This document shows positions 43,166 to 51,495 of a stretch of 54,642 bases of DNA, piece after piece. Position numbers and translations under genes: made by a program. The notes beneath the pieces are model-generated. The model was not told the DNA's origin and made no database searches. It saw only the letters and a program-made list of their open reading frames with translations. The DNA lies in contig QZKD01000006.1 of assembly GCA_003605085.1 (NCBI GenBank), forward strand, positions 1 to 54,642, given 5' to 3'. Numbering within the stretch: position 1 is the stretch's first letter; each line of letters starts with the position of its first letter. This stretch comes from Acholeplasma sp. (GTDB taxonomy: Bacteria > Bacillota_I > Bacilli_A > Acholeplasmatales > Acholeplasmataceae).

Positions 43166-44097
43166 GCTTCAACCTCCTCGCTTTCAACCTTTTTAACCGT
43201 TAAGTTGTCAATTAAAGGTGAAATGGCACTCATAATGATGAGTGTGAATGTAACACCTTCTGCGAAAGTGGCGAAATTTCTAATCACGAAGGTTAAGAGT
43301 GCTAACCCGACACCGTAAAGAAATTTACCGAAATTCGTTTGAGGTTGTAAAACGGGATCTGAAGCAATAAAGAATGCCCCAAATAAGATACCACCCGATA
43401 ATAATGAAATGATTGGATCACGTGCAATCGCTGCATCTGGGAAAACAAAATAGATAAATGCGGTGATGATAAAGAATACGCCAAGGTAACTTGCTGTTGC
43501 CTTCCAATCTCTAACCTTTAAGACGAAGAGGAGTAATCCTAATACGATGACACCTAATCTAAAGATTTCACCCGTGGATCCTGCAGCTTGTCCGAGAAGG
43601 AGCTCAGAAAGTGTAAACGGATAGGGAGTTACACCACGATTTAAACTTAAAAGTGGTGTGGTTGCAGCAATGAGATCACTTCCTGGTTGTTGCCAACTGG
43701 TTGCCATTTGTACCGGAAATGAAATAAGAACAAATAACGCACCGACAAGGGCTGGAAAGAAAATATATTTCCCACTACCTCCAAAAATATTCTTACCAAA
43801 GAAGACCGCAAAGAAGGTAGCAATACCGACAAGCCATGCGGGAACTGCTGGTGGTAAGATTAAGACCACCACAAGCGGTGTAATCATCCATTCTTTATCG
43901 AAAGGAAGTTTACGACCTTTGGCAAAAGCCCATTCTACGAGAAGTGCAACCGCGAAACTTACGGCGGTTAAGAGTAAAATATGCACTCCAAAGAATACGA
44001 CTGCCAAGATGAGCAAAATGGCTAGCGCCGCTGTAAAAATCCAAATATTTAGCGTTGTTTTTTTGTCGTGTTGAACATTGGTGTTCACGTCATTCAT
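43162..44097 (-). CDS. nqrB: Nqr/Rnf membrane subunit NqrB (RnfD homologue)
   Basis: 311 residues with about nine to ten membrane segments. FGGSGKYIFFPALVG (about 104-118) and SAISPLIDN (about 289-297) are the family landmarks. The flavinylation motif of the family (SGAT) appears degenerate: the aligned region reads GSDLIAATTPL, with AATT in place of SGAT. The length is closer to RnfD than to the roughly 415 residues of proteobacterial NqrB. AAGGG upstream; first gene of the operon; no nqrA or rnfC precedes it. Confidence 0.92.
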   Translation of the reverse strand: MNDVNTNVQHDKKTTLNIWIFTAALAILLILAVVFFGVHILLLTAVSFAVALLVEWAFAKGRKLPFDKEWMITPLVVVLILPPAVPAWLVGIATFFAVFFGKNIFGGSGKYIFFPALVGALFVLISFPVQMATSWQQPGSDLIAATTPLLSLNRGVTPYPFTLSELLLGQAAGSTGEIFRLGVIVLGLLLFVLKVRDWKATASYLGVFFIITAFIYFVFPDAAIARDPIISLLSGGILFGAFFIASDPVLQPQTNFGKFLYGVGLALLTFVIRNFATFAEGVTFTLIIMSAISPLIDNLTVKKVESEEVEA

Positions 44098-44167
44098 GTT
44101 GTCACCCTTTTCTAATATCTCATCATTTCATGATGGATGAATGAAATTACTTCGCTAATTCTCCTCT

Positions 44168-44196
44168 ATTATAGCACCTATAAGACTACACACCAA
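44168..44196 (-). promoter_or_regulatory. promoter of the nqrBCDEF operon
   Basis: Minus strand TTGGTG (44196-44191), 17-bp spacer, TATAAT (44173-44168). A short leader with a CATCAT/ATGATG hairpin follows before the nqrB start. Confidence 0.65.
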
Positions 44197-44298
44197 CAAT
44201 GAAGCACTTCAATTCCTAGGTTTTATTTAGAAACGTTATTTATTTAACCGTTTCTTTATTCATAATAAACGAGACGCTTATTTATTCATAAAAGAAAA

Positions 44299-44318
44299 GT
44301 GTGGACGTGGGTCCACAC
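44299..44318 (-). terminator. intrinsic terminator after ridA
   Basis: Minus strand GTGTGGAC, four-base loop, GTCCACAC, then TTTTCTTTT. The stem begins at the ridA stop codon. Confidence 0.9.
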
Positions 44319-44677
44319 TAAGATTTTACTGCAATCGCATCAATTTCAATAAGTGCATCCTTGGGAAGTCTTTTCACTTCAACGGTGACTCTTGCGGGTT
44401 TATGTTCTCCAAAAAACGCTTGATATGTTTCATTCATCGTTTGAAACATGGTTAAATCTTTCATAAATACCGTACACTTGACAATCTCACTCTTTTTGAG
44501 CCCTGCTTCTTCAACGATAGCTAAAATATGGGTGAGTGACTCAAGGGTTTGTTTTTGAATATCGCCTGTCAAATCTTTGGGGAGTTGACCAGAAACATAG
44601 AGTGTATCTTTGGCATATATCGCTTGACTATATGGCCCGATGGCTAAAGGAGCTTTAGGTGATTCTACAGTTTTCAT
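44318..44677 (-). CDS. ridA: RidA family enamine/imine deaminase
   Basis: 119-residue RidA/YjgF protein, trimeric in the family, which hydrolyses reactive enamines released by PLP enzymes. KAPLAIGPYSQAIYAKDTLYVSGQ (about 8-31) and KPARVTVEVKRLPKDALIEIDAIA (about 93-116, with the arginine that binds the carboxylate) are both conserved. The ATG at 44677 follows the htpG stop by four bases without a clear ribosome site, so it is likely coupled. In a strain with many PLP lyases and racemases such a detoxifier makes sense. Confidence 0.93.
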   Translation of the reverse strand: MKTVESPKAPLAIGPYSQAIYAKDTLYVSGQLPKDLTGDIQKQTLESLTHILAIVEEAGLKKSEIVKCTVFMKDLTMFQTMNETYQAFFGEHKPARVTVEVKRLPKDALIEIDAIAVKS

Positions 44678-44681
44678 CGGC

Positions 44682-46559
44682 TTATTTGGATGATTCAATC
44701 ATCAGTTTCGTGAGTTCACTGGCAAACTCATGAGGATTATCCAAAGGTAGTCCTTCAATCAATAATGCTTGATGATATAAGATCGATGCATAATCTCCAA
44801 TCTTATTTTCATCTTTTTCATAGATTTTTTTAAGTGCGATGAATAAATCATGATCGGGATTAATCTCTAGAATTCGGTCAGCTTTAACCTCGGTCTGGTT
44901 CGGCATTTGTTTTAAAATTTTTTCCATTTCCAATGATAAGCCTTCACCTGAAACTAAACAGACAGCAGATTCTTTTAGACGTCCCGAGAGTTTCACATCT
45001 TTGACTTTGCCATCTAAGGCTTTCTTAATCGCTTTTAAGATGTCTTTGTTTTCTTTTTCTTTTTTCTTTAAATCTGCTTTCTTCGTATCATCGACAAAGT
45101 CTGCTTCACCTTGTTGAACCGACTTGAAGGGAATCTCTTGATAATTTTGCATCATCTGAATCATAAACTCATCGATATCATCGGTGAAGATGAGAACTTC
45201 CACATTTTTATCCTTCATGACATCCATTTGAGGTAATGCCATGATAGATGCTTTATTTTTTCCGGTTGCGTAATAGATGGCTTTTTGATCTTCTTTTTTA
45301 CGATCAAGATACTCTTTTAAGGTGATATAATCATCGCTTTGTGAAGTTTTAAACATGATTAAGTCTTGTAGTTTTTCTTTATTCAAGCCAAATTGATCGT
45401 AGATACCATACTTAAGCGTTATTCGATAATTCTCATAAAACTCGATATATTCTTCACGATTGTTTTGTAGCATACTTTCGAGTTCATTTTTGATTTTCTT
45501 CTCTAAATGGGATGCAATCTTTTTCACCTGACGGTCTTGCTGGAGAAGTTCACGAGAGATATTTAAGGAAATGTCGGAAGAATCAACAAGACCCTTGACG
45601 AACTTAAAGTAATCCGGAAGTAAATCTTTATTCTTATCTTGGATAAAAACGCCTTTGGAATAGAGTTGAAGACCCTTTTCATAGTGTTCAGAATAGAAAT
45701 CATAGGCTGGTTTTTTAGGGATAAACAGAAGTGCTGTATATGTCAGCATTCCTTCCACATCAGTATGAATCACTTTCAGAGGATTTTCATAATCATTGAA
45801 ATGATGTTTATAGAAATCATGCATATCCTCTTCTTTAATCTCTGCTTTAGCACGCTTCCAAATAGGAATCATTTGATTGAGTGTTTCTTTTTCAACACTC
45901 TGTTTTTTGTCATCAGATTTGGATGCCATCATGTTGATGGGATAGCGAACGTAGTCTGAATACTTTTTAACTAATCTTCTTAAGGTATATTCCTTCAAAT
46001 ACGTAGAAAAATCTTCATCGTGTTCATCGTCTTTTTCATCATCACGAAGATATAAGGTGATGGTTGTTCCAATGTCCTTGCGATCCAATTCTTCGATCGT
46101 ATAGGAATCTTCACCTACTGATGACCAACGATAACCTGTCGTTGCATATGGGGAACGTGTTTCAACCACAACTTCTTTAGCTACCATAAACGAAGAATAG
46201 AATCCCACACCAAACTGACCAATGATCGATAAATCCTTGGCTTCTACTTTCTCCATAAATGCTTTGGAACCCGACTGTGCGATGGTTCCTAAGTTTTCAA
46301 TGAGTTCTTCTTCTGTAAATCCAATCCCGTTATCCGAAATCTGTAGAGTTCTTTCTTTTTCATTCGGGGTCAACCAGATTTCATATTCTGCTTGCGGGAT
46401 CTTCTCATCAGTTAAAGATAAGTAGTGACGCTTGTCAATCGCATCGCTTGCATTCGAAATCAATTCACGTAAAAAAATCTCTTTTTGAGTGTAAATCGAG
46501 TGTGTCATCAAATGTAACAATTTTTGTGACTCTGTCTTAAAACTTTGGGTTTTTGCCAT
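44682..46559 (-). CDS. htpG: molecular chaperone Hsp90 (HtpG)
   Basis: 625-residue Hsp90. GHKL ATPase domain at about 1-215: FLRELISNASDAIDK (ATP/Mg asparagine), LQISDNGIGFTEEEL and GQFGVGFYSSFMVA are diagnostic; the middle domain has GVFIQDKNKDLLPDYFKFVKGLVDSSDISLNISRE with the catalytic-loop arginine. There is no C-terminal MEEVD. The ATG at 46559 has GGAGG 10 bases upstream. The promoter overlaps an inverted repeat, described separately. Confidence 0.97.
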   Translation of the reverse strand: MAKTQSFKTESQKLLHLMTHSIYTQKEIFLRELISNASDAIDKRHYLSLTDEKIPQAEYEIWLTPNEKERTLQISDNGIGFTEEELIENLGTIAQSGSKAFMEKVEAKDLSIIGQFGVGFYSSFMVAKEVVVETRSPYATTGYRWSSVGEDSYTIEELDRKDIGTTITLYLRDDEKDDEHDEDFSTYLKEYTLRRLVKKYSDYVRYPINMMASKSDDKKQSVEKETLNQMIPIWKRAKAEIKEEDMHDFYKHHFNDYENPLKVIHTDVEGMLTYTALLFIPKKPAYDFYSEHYEKGLQLYSKGVFIQDKNKDLLPDYFKFVKGLVDSSDISLNISRELLQQDRQVKKIASHLEKKIKNELESMLQNNREEYIEFYENYRITLKYGIYDQFGLNKEKLQDLIMFKTSQSDDYITLKEYLDRKKEDQKAIYYATGKNKASIMALPQMDVMKDKNVEVLIFTDDIDEFMIQMMQNYQEIPFKSVQQGEADFVDDTKKADLKKKEKENKDILKAIKKALDGKVKDVKLSGRLKESAVCLVSGEGLSLEMEKILKQMPNQTEVKADRILEINPDHDLFIALKKIYEKDENKIGDYASILYHQALLIEGLPLDNPHEFASELTKLMIESSK

Positions 46560-46581
46560 ATTGATATCGCCTCCATCATTC

Positions 46582-46609
46582 ATTTTAACGAAAAAAAAGA
46601 GATTGTCAA
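46582..46609 (-). promoter_or_regulatory. promoter of htpG-ridA
   Basis: Minus strand TTGACA (46609-46604), 16-bp spacer, TAAAAT (46587-46582). The -35 lies inside the 3' arm of the GAGATTG inverted repeat, so the repeat may double as an operator. No CIRCE element (TTAGCACTC-N9-GAGTGCTAA) is present. Confidence 0.7.
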
Positions 46610-46662
46610 GTAAGAAGTGGCAATCTCGTTCTTAAAGTGCCAATTGTGTGACAATCTCTTTT
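46590..46662 (-). terminator. terminator of the MFS gene with three copies of a GAGATTG/CAATCTC arm
   Basis: Minus strand: GAGATTGTCA, then GAGATTGCCA, then TGACAATCTC followed by eight T. Either of the first two copies can pair with the third, giving two competing hairpins that end in the same T-run. It terminates the upstream MFS transcript; the last arm carries the htpG -35. Confidence 0.7.
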
Positions 46663-47829
46663 TTAAACAGTCGCTTTTTTGTTGATTTGGAATGTTTGGA
46701 GAAATAGAAAACCCACGATCAATAAGATCATTAGATATATGTAGAGTGTATCTCCAAAAATATCCATAATGAATCCTGAAAGCAAAGTACCGATGATAGC
46801 GCCAATGCCATAACCTGTAAAAATGAGACCATAACGCTTTGAATATTCACTTGGCTCATATTTCATACGCACTGCAGCGGGAATGATGGCTAACCATGCG
46901 CCTAAATTAAACCAAAACAAACCGTAACTTATCATGAAAAGAGCAAGATGTGTTCCACGATTAATCATCGAAATGATGCTTGCTATCATGATGAGACCTA
47001 GGGATATAAATGTACTAAACGTAAAGCCTTTTTTATCCATAAGCCAACCAAAGATTGGACGTGCAATCCCATTCATAATGGCGAACAACGACATACTAAA
47101 TGCGATTTTCCATGCATCAAATTGATACACACTCACACCGATGTAATACGATAGTCCAATCATCATTAGACCAATGGTCGTTGAAAAAACAAAATAGATG
47201 TAAAGTCTTCTTCCGGTGATGGATAAACTTTGTTGAAATGAAAGATTATTCTTTACCTCTAGTTCCATGGGTTTGATAGGTCTAATCAAAAACACAAAGG
47301 GTAAAAGCATCACTAAAAAGGAATAACCGTAGATATGAAGGGTTTGTGAGAATCCATATCGATCGATCAAAAATGTGGATACCGGTGCAACAATTAACGT
47401 CGACAGACCAAATCCCAATAAAACAATCCCCATATAGAAACCTTTGCGAAGAGGGTACACATCTTGAATACCTCGAATAGGAATACCATAGACCATGCCA
47501 ACCCCTGTACCAATCATCCATCCATAACTGATCACAAAGATGATAAAAGACTCCGTTGAACCCGCAATAAACCACCCAGCACCGATAAGTAAAAGTCCGA
47601 TCGTCATAATCAATGATGTATTTGTATGTTTTAGCAGTCTACCGGTAATCATCATCGATAGTGCATAAAAGAATAATGATGCCATATAAGGTAAACCACT
47701 TTGAAGTGTGTTTAAGGTGAATGTGTTTTCAACATAGGGACGAAATACAGAATACGTGTAAACTGCACCCATCATGAGCATAAGCCATATACTCATGACT
47801 AAATAGATAACTTTGTTCGTTGGTTTCAT
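46663..47829 (-). CDS. MFS transporter, oxalate/formate antiporter-like
   Basis: 388 residues, about twelve membrane segments. GAVYTYSVFRPYVE in the first helix and IPIRGIQDVYPLRKGFYMGI in the middle resemble the OFA (oxalate:formate antiporter) family; GWLMDKKGF is an MFS loop 8-9 motif. The substrate is not determinable, although a carboxylate is likely. The ATG at 47829 has AAGGAGG at the right spacing; a longer reading overlaps nrdJ. Followed by a terminator. Confidence 0.85.
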   Translation of the reverse strand: MKPTNKVIYLVMSIWLMLMMGAVYTYSVFRPYVENTFTLNTLQSGLPYMASLFFYALSMMITGRLLKHTNTSLIMTIGLLLIGAGWFIAGSTESFIIFVISYGWMIGTGVGMVYGIPIRGIQDVYPLRKGFYMGIVLLGFGLSTLIVAPVSTFLIDRYGFSQTLHIYGYSFLVMLLPFVFLIRPIKPMELEVKNNLSFQQSLSITGRRLYIYFVFSTTIGLMMIGLSYYIGVSVYQFDAWKIAFSMSLFAIMNGIARPIFGWLMDKKGFTFSTFISLGLIMIASIISMINRGTHLALFMISYGLFWFNLGAWLAIIPAAVRMKYEPSEYSKRYGLIFTGYGIGAIIGTLLSGFIMDIFGDTLYIYLMILLIVGFLFLQTFQINKKATV

Positions 47830-47873
47830 CATTACCTCCTTAATCTTTATTAGTATAGCATAAAAGAATATGC

Positions 47874-47900
47874 AAAAAAAAGGATGCACTTGGCATCCTT
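47874..47900 (-). terminator. intrinsic terminator after nrdJ
   Basis: Minus strand AAGGATGC, five-base loop, GCATCCTT, then TTTTTTT. Confidence 0.9.
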
Positions 47901-47912
47901 TTGAAGTTATTT

Positions 47913-50099
47913 TTAAATCGCACACTTTTCGTAATCACACTCAGGATTATTACAGTGGATACAACCTTGTTTTTTAACAAGAACATCACCACAAAGTGGG
48001 CATAATTCTTTTTCAATCTTTTCCGGTGTATGACCAGAGGATGAAACCGATATATGAGTCACATATTCTTTGATGACACCTGTTCTCTTATCCGTCCATT
48101 TTTCTTCAAGATGAACATGAGGAGGTGTTGCAGGATTCAAGTCTTCTGTGTTTTCATTCACACCCGCAAGAATTCCGATCTTTGCGCAGCGATCTCTAAA
48201 AACGGTTGCACCCTTGAAACCTTTTCTCCAAGCGGTTTTATAGATAGTGATGACATCTTCTACGGTTGCGCTATTGTGTAAGTTAAAGGTTGAACTAATT
48301 GCGGTATCGACATATTTTTGAATGGTTGCTTGGACGTTAGCTCGATCCATAAATGCGATATTTTGTGAAGTAATGAGTGCCCACTCAGGAAGCTCTTCAG
48401 GCTTAACGCCCATGGCTTTAGCAAGAGCAAGCGGAGTTTTTTCCCAAATCGTAATGGTTTTTTCTTCATCAAACATGGAGACAATACGACGGGTATAGTT
48501 GATCTGGAAGAATGGTTCAACTCCTCCGGATACACCGAGGATATTGGATATCGATCCTGTAGGAGCAATCGATACAAGACGTGAATTTCTTAACCCGTAT
48601 TGTTTGACGAGTTCATCGGTATCTTGATCGATGGCTGTTTTATAGAATTGTGAAGAAGATACTTTATCATAATCAAATCGTGGGAATACACCGAGTTCTT
48701 TAGCTTGAAGGGCAGATGCTTTCATCGAGGTATTGATCATACGACGCATGAGTTGATCTAAGAATTCCAAAAACTCAGGACTGCCGTAAGGAAGTTTCAT
48801 GGATAATGCTAAGTCAGCAAGACCCATCACTCCGAGACCAACTTCGCGGTAATTCTTCACGTGTTCTCTTTGTTCAGGAAGTGCGTGACGATCACCGAGC
48901 ATCGTGAGTAAATCATCTAGGGCAACAATCATTTCAGAGACAACAAAATCGAAGCGTTCCCAATCATAAGTTGCATTATCCGTAAACGCATTTTTAACAA
49001 ATGCATTCAAATTGATACTTCCAAGATTACATGAACCATGGGGCATGAGAGGTTGTTCCCCACAAGGATTGGTTGCAGTAAAACGCACATCATCATATTC
49101 ACTCATTAAATGATAATCATTCATGTGGTCGATGAAGATGACCCCTGGGTCACCCATCGTATGTGCTGAATAACCGACGAGTTTCAAAAGATCTTGAGCT
49201 TTTATCTTCTTTTCAATGAGTTCATAAGGTGTTTCAAAATTCATTACCCATTCATCATTGTTTTCAACAGCATTCATAAACGCATCGGTGAGTGCGATGG
49301 AAATATTGGCACCATTCACTTTAGAAAGATCTAGTTTGGTGGTAATAAAATCGATAATATCAGGATGATCAATATTGAGTACGAGCATTAGTGCACCACG
49401 ACGGTTATCCTGTTGTGTATTTAAGGTTGTATGTGAGTATTTTTCAGCGAATACCATCACACCTGGGGTGGTATTGGATGAGTTGTTGACTTTCGCACCC
49501 TTGGGACGAATCTTTGAAAGGTTCATGCCTTGACCACCACCGTAACTATAGGTTCTTGCAATTTGGTAGTCAACTTTATAGATGCTTTCTAAACTGTCTT
49601 CAGGATCTTGAACAACATAACAATTTGAGCCTGTAATGTTTCCATCACGACCGATTGCATAGAGGTTTCTTCCCCCGAAAATAGCTTCTTTACGACGAAA
49701 AATCTTTTCTAATGAAGACTTTCCAAACGCGATACGCTTGATAAAGTCTTTCTTATCTTCGCCGTTAATTAAATATTTCTTTAAGATGAGATCTTGTCTT
49801 TCGTCATTATCCGCCCAAGGATTATCACGATCTGTCTTCTGTTTCTCGCGATATTTAATGTAAGAACGTGCAGCTTCATAATACTTCTTCTTCATTAAAT
49901 AGAGTTCAACGTCATCTTGAATCGTTTCAATGGCGACATCTTCATTCTTTGGGTAAGCCTTGGTAATTTCTTGCGCTTGCTTTAGGCACTCATCATCTGT
50001 AAATGTAAGTCCGACGCTTTTATACGACTTTTGCATCGCTTGCGCAATTTTGTGTAAATCAAACGGTTCTATCGTACCGTTACGTTTCACGACATTCAT
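47913..50099 (-). CDS. nrdJ: adenosylcobalamin-dependent ribonucleotide reductase (class II)
   Basis: 728-residue NrdJ. An N-terminal ATP-cone (about 1-90) is followed by the ten-stranded barrel: SNCYVV with Cys160, GGGQGMNLSKIRPKG, NPCGEQPL with Cys346 and Glu348 of the active site, and GSCNLGSINL. The C-terminus ends in a CPLCG...C...C zinc-ribbon-like tail (four or more cysteines) thought to deliver reducing electrons. No radical-generating small subunit is nearby, fitting class II. This is the third cobalamin enzyme in the window. AAGGTGG upstream of the ATG; own promoter. Confidence 0.94.
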   Translation of the reverse strand: MNVVKRNGTIEPFDLHKIAQAMQKSYKSVGLTFTDDECLKQAQEITKAYPKNEDVAIETIQDDVELYLMKKKYYEAARSYIKYREKQKTDRDNPWADNDERQDLILKKYLINGEDKKDFIKRIAFGKSSLEKIFRRKEAIFGGRNLYAIGRDGNITGSNCYVVQDPEDSLESIYKVDYQIARTYSYGGGQGMNLSKIRPKGAKVNNSSNTTPGVMVFAEKYSHTTLNTQQDNRRGALMLVLNIDHPDIIDFITTKLDLSKVNGANISIALTDAFMNAVENNDEWVMNFETPYELIEKKIKAQDLLKLVGYSAHTMGDPGVIFIDHMNDYHLMSEYDDVRFTATNPCGEQPLMPHGSCNLGSINLNAFVKNAFTDNATYDWERFDFVVSEMIVALDDLLTMLGDRHALPEQREHVKNYREVGLGVMGLADLALSMKLPYGSPEFLEFLDQLMRRMINTSMKASALQAKELGVFPRFDYDKVSSSQFYKTAIDQDTDELVKQYGLRNSRLVSIAPTGSISNILGVSGGVEPFFQINYTRRIVSMFDEEKTITIWEKTPLALAKAMGVKPEELPEWALITSQNIAFMDRANVQATIQKYVDTAISSTFNLHNSATVEDVITIYKTAWRKGFKGATVFRDRCAKIGILAGVNENTEDLNPATPPHVHLEEKWTDKRTGVIKEYVTHISVSSSGHTPEKIEKELCPLCGDVLVKKQGCIHCNNPECDYEKCAI

Positions 50100-50169
50100 A
50101 CTTATCCACCTTTATTCTATCTATTTTTTTATCCCCTACCGAACCCATCTTGCTGAACGGTTTAGGTGT

Positions 50170-50198
50170 ATTATAAACCAATTCACATGGTAATTCAA
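50170..50198 (-). promoter_or_regulatory. promoter of nrdJ
   Basis: Minus strand TTGAAT (50198-50193), 17-bp spacer, TATAAT (50175-50170). A perfect palindrome with 6-bp arms, TGATACTACGTATCA, lies about 43 bp further upstream at 50241-50255; it does not look like an NrdR box. Confidence 0.8.
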
Positions 50199-50275
50199 CC
50201 GTAAAACCTATGAATATTTTATGAAAAAATTTTCATTGTTTGATACTACGTATCAGACTTTCATTTGTAAATAAA

Positions 50276-50318
50276 AAGAAATGGCTTTACCATGGGGATA
50301 TCCACAGTGTAAGCCATG
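50276..50318 (-). terminator. intrinsic terminator after the DUF2804 gene
   Basis: Minus strand ATGGCTT and AAGCCAT arms around a 23-base interior that includes the palindrome GGATATCC, then TTCTTTTTATTT. A second short palindrome, GTGAATATATATTCAC, lies just upstream (about 50339-50354) without a T-run. Confidence 0.65.
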
Positions 50319-50350
50319 ATGAAAGTCTTTTTATTTTAGTGAATATATAT

Positions 50351-51373
50351 TCACCATCGGTTAAATACTTTTTCTGCAAATCCAATCATATTTTTTATTT
50401 CGATAACTTCTTGATCATTGACTTTAAAGATTCCAGAAAATTTACCGAACACTTGATGTTGTCTAGATTCAATAATAAGAACATTCGAGTGGCTAAAACG
50501 ATCGAGAATTGGAACAAACTCTAATTGTATCGCACCATCAGATGATGACATTGTCCATGGCGATAGATAATCATCTTTTCCTTCTTTTTGTGGGATATTG
50601 AAGATGACGTCGTTGAGTTTATACGTTTTATCCCCATAAAACAGCATATTCTCTGTTGCTTTGGATAGATCACCAAATCCATAGCCAAGATTAAAGCCAA
50701 TCTTCTTTCCTTGATAGATACCACTCATACTCGACCAATACCACGTGTTTTTATAAGTCCATACCCCGCGACCCCAGTCTAGAACTCCATAGGCATCTTT
50801 AAATGTGAGTATCTCTTCTCCAAAGCTCACTGATCCACTCGCTTTGAGTAGATTCATTTTTTGATTATAGTAGAAATGCTTTTTCTTAGAAAAGGGGGTA
50901 GCAATCACCATTGAGTCTTTAATCGTAGGTTCAAGAATCAAATCAACCAAAAGTGGTTTCTTATCGTAGAAAGAGGCAATATCTGCTTTGATATGGCGTC
51001 TATTTTTTTCTAAAATAAACGAAATACTTTGTCCTTTCTTTTGGAAAACCACATCGCCTTTTGAAGATGTTCTTGGCATCTTTAATTTACCGTTGGAGAA
51101 AAATCCCATTTTTGAAAACGAACGTTCAATCTTTTGATCAAAATCGAAGAGTGTCACAGCACTAAACCACATATAGCTATTATCTGCCACCGTGAGTGCG
51201 ATACCTATATGGTCATTACCCACATAGTAGTAATCCCATTCCTTGATACGCATCCCTCTTACTTTCACCATATCACGATAATAATCTTTGACCAGTGATG
51301 TATGGTATCCAGCTTCATTGAGATACCCTTTTAAATTGAGTAATGGTCCTTTGCTGAGTTTATTCTGTTCCAT
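50351..51373 (-). CDS. DUF2804 family protein
   Basis: 340 residues. AYGVLDWGRGVWTYKNTWYWSSMSG (about 209-233) is the hallmark of DUF2804, a family with an AttH/lipocalin-like fold distantly related to tocopherol cyclase and hydroxyneurosporene synthase. The window thus holds two proteins of this broad fold, 48 kb apart. The start at 51373 is supported by AAGGG and by a promoter whose start site falls just upstream; the longer reading would run into the -10. Function unknown; no signal peptide. Confidence 0.82.
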   Translation of the reverse strand: MEQNKLSKGPLLNLKGYLNEAGYHTSLVKDYYRDMVKVRGMRIKEWDYYYVGNDHIGIALTVADNSYMWFSAVTLFDFDQKIERSFSKMGFFSNGKLKMPRTSSKGDVVFQKKGQSISFILEKNRRHIKADIASFYDKKPLLVDLILEPTIKDSMVIATPFSKKKHFYYNQKMNLLKASGSVSFGEEILTFKDAYGVLDWGRGVWTYKNTWYWSSMSGIYQGKKIGFNLGYGFGDLSKATENMLFYGDKTYKLNDVIFNIPQKEGKDDYLSPWTMSSSDGAIQLEFVPILDRFSHSNVLIIESRQHQVFGKFSGIFKVNDQEVIEIKNMIGFAEKVFNRW

Positions 51374-51404
51374 CTTGATCTTCCCTTCCATATTCCTTGT
51401 CTTC

Positions 51405-51433
51405 ATGATAGCATAACTTCACATCTTCTTCAA
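51405..51433 (-). promoter_or_regulatory. promoter of the DUF2804 gene
   Basis: Minus strand TTGAAG (51433-51428), 17-bp spacer, TATCAT (51410-51405). The predicted start lies about 25 bp before the chosen ATG. Confidence 0.65.
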
Positions 51434-51495
51434 TGATTCATCGGTCAAGTGAACCTCATTTTGGAGTATAATAAGGTTAACGAAAGAGGTTACCC

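Noticed and set aside
40254-44097. A full Rnf complex
   Set aside because: RnfB and RnfC are absent, and the last gene has the 2Fe-2S, FAD and NAD motifs of NqrF, so the locus is Nqr-type though incomplete.
46582-46662. A CIRCE heat-shock operator before htpG
   Set aside because: The inverted repeat has GAGATTG/CAATCTC arms around an 11-base spacer, not TTAGCACTC-N9-GAGTGCTAA.
50241-50255. An NrdR box at the nrdJ promoter
   Set aside because: TGATACTACGTATCA is a clean palindrome but does not match the NrdR consensus, and it is not paired with a second box.
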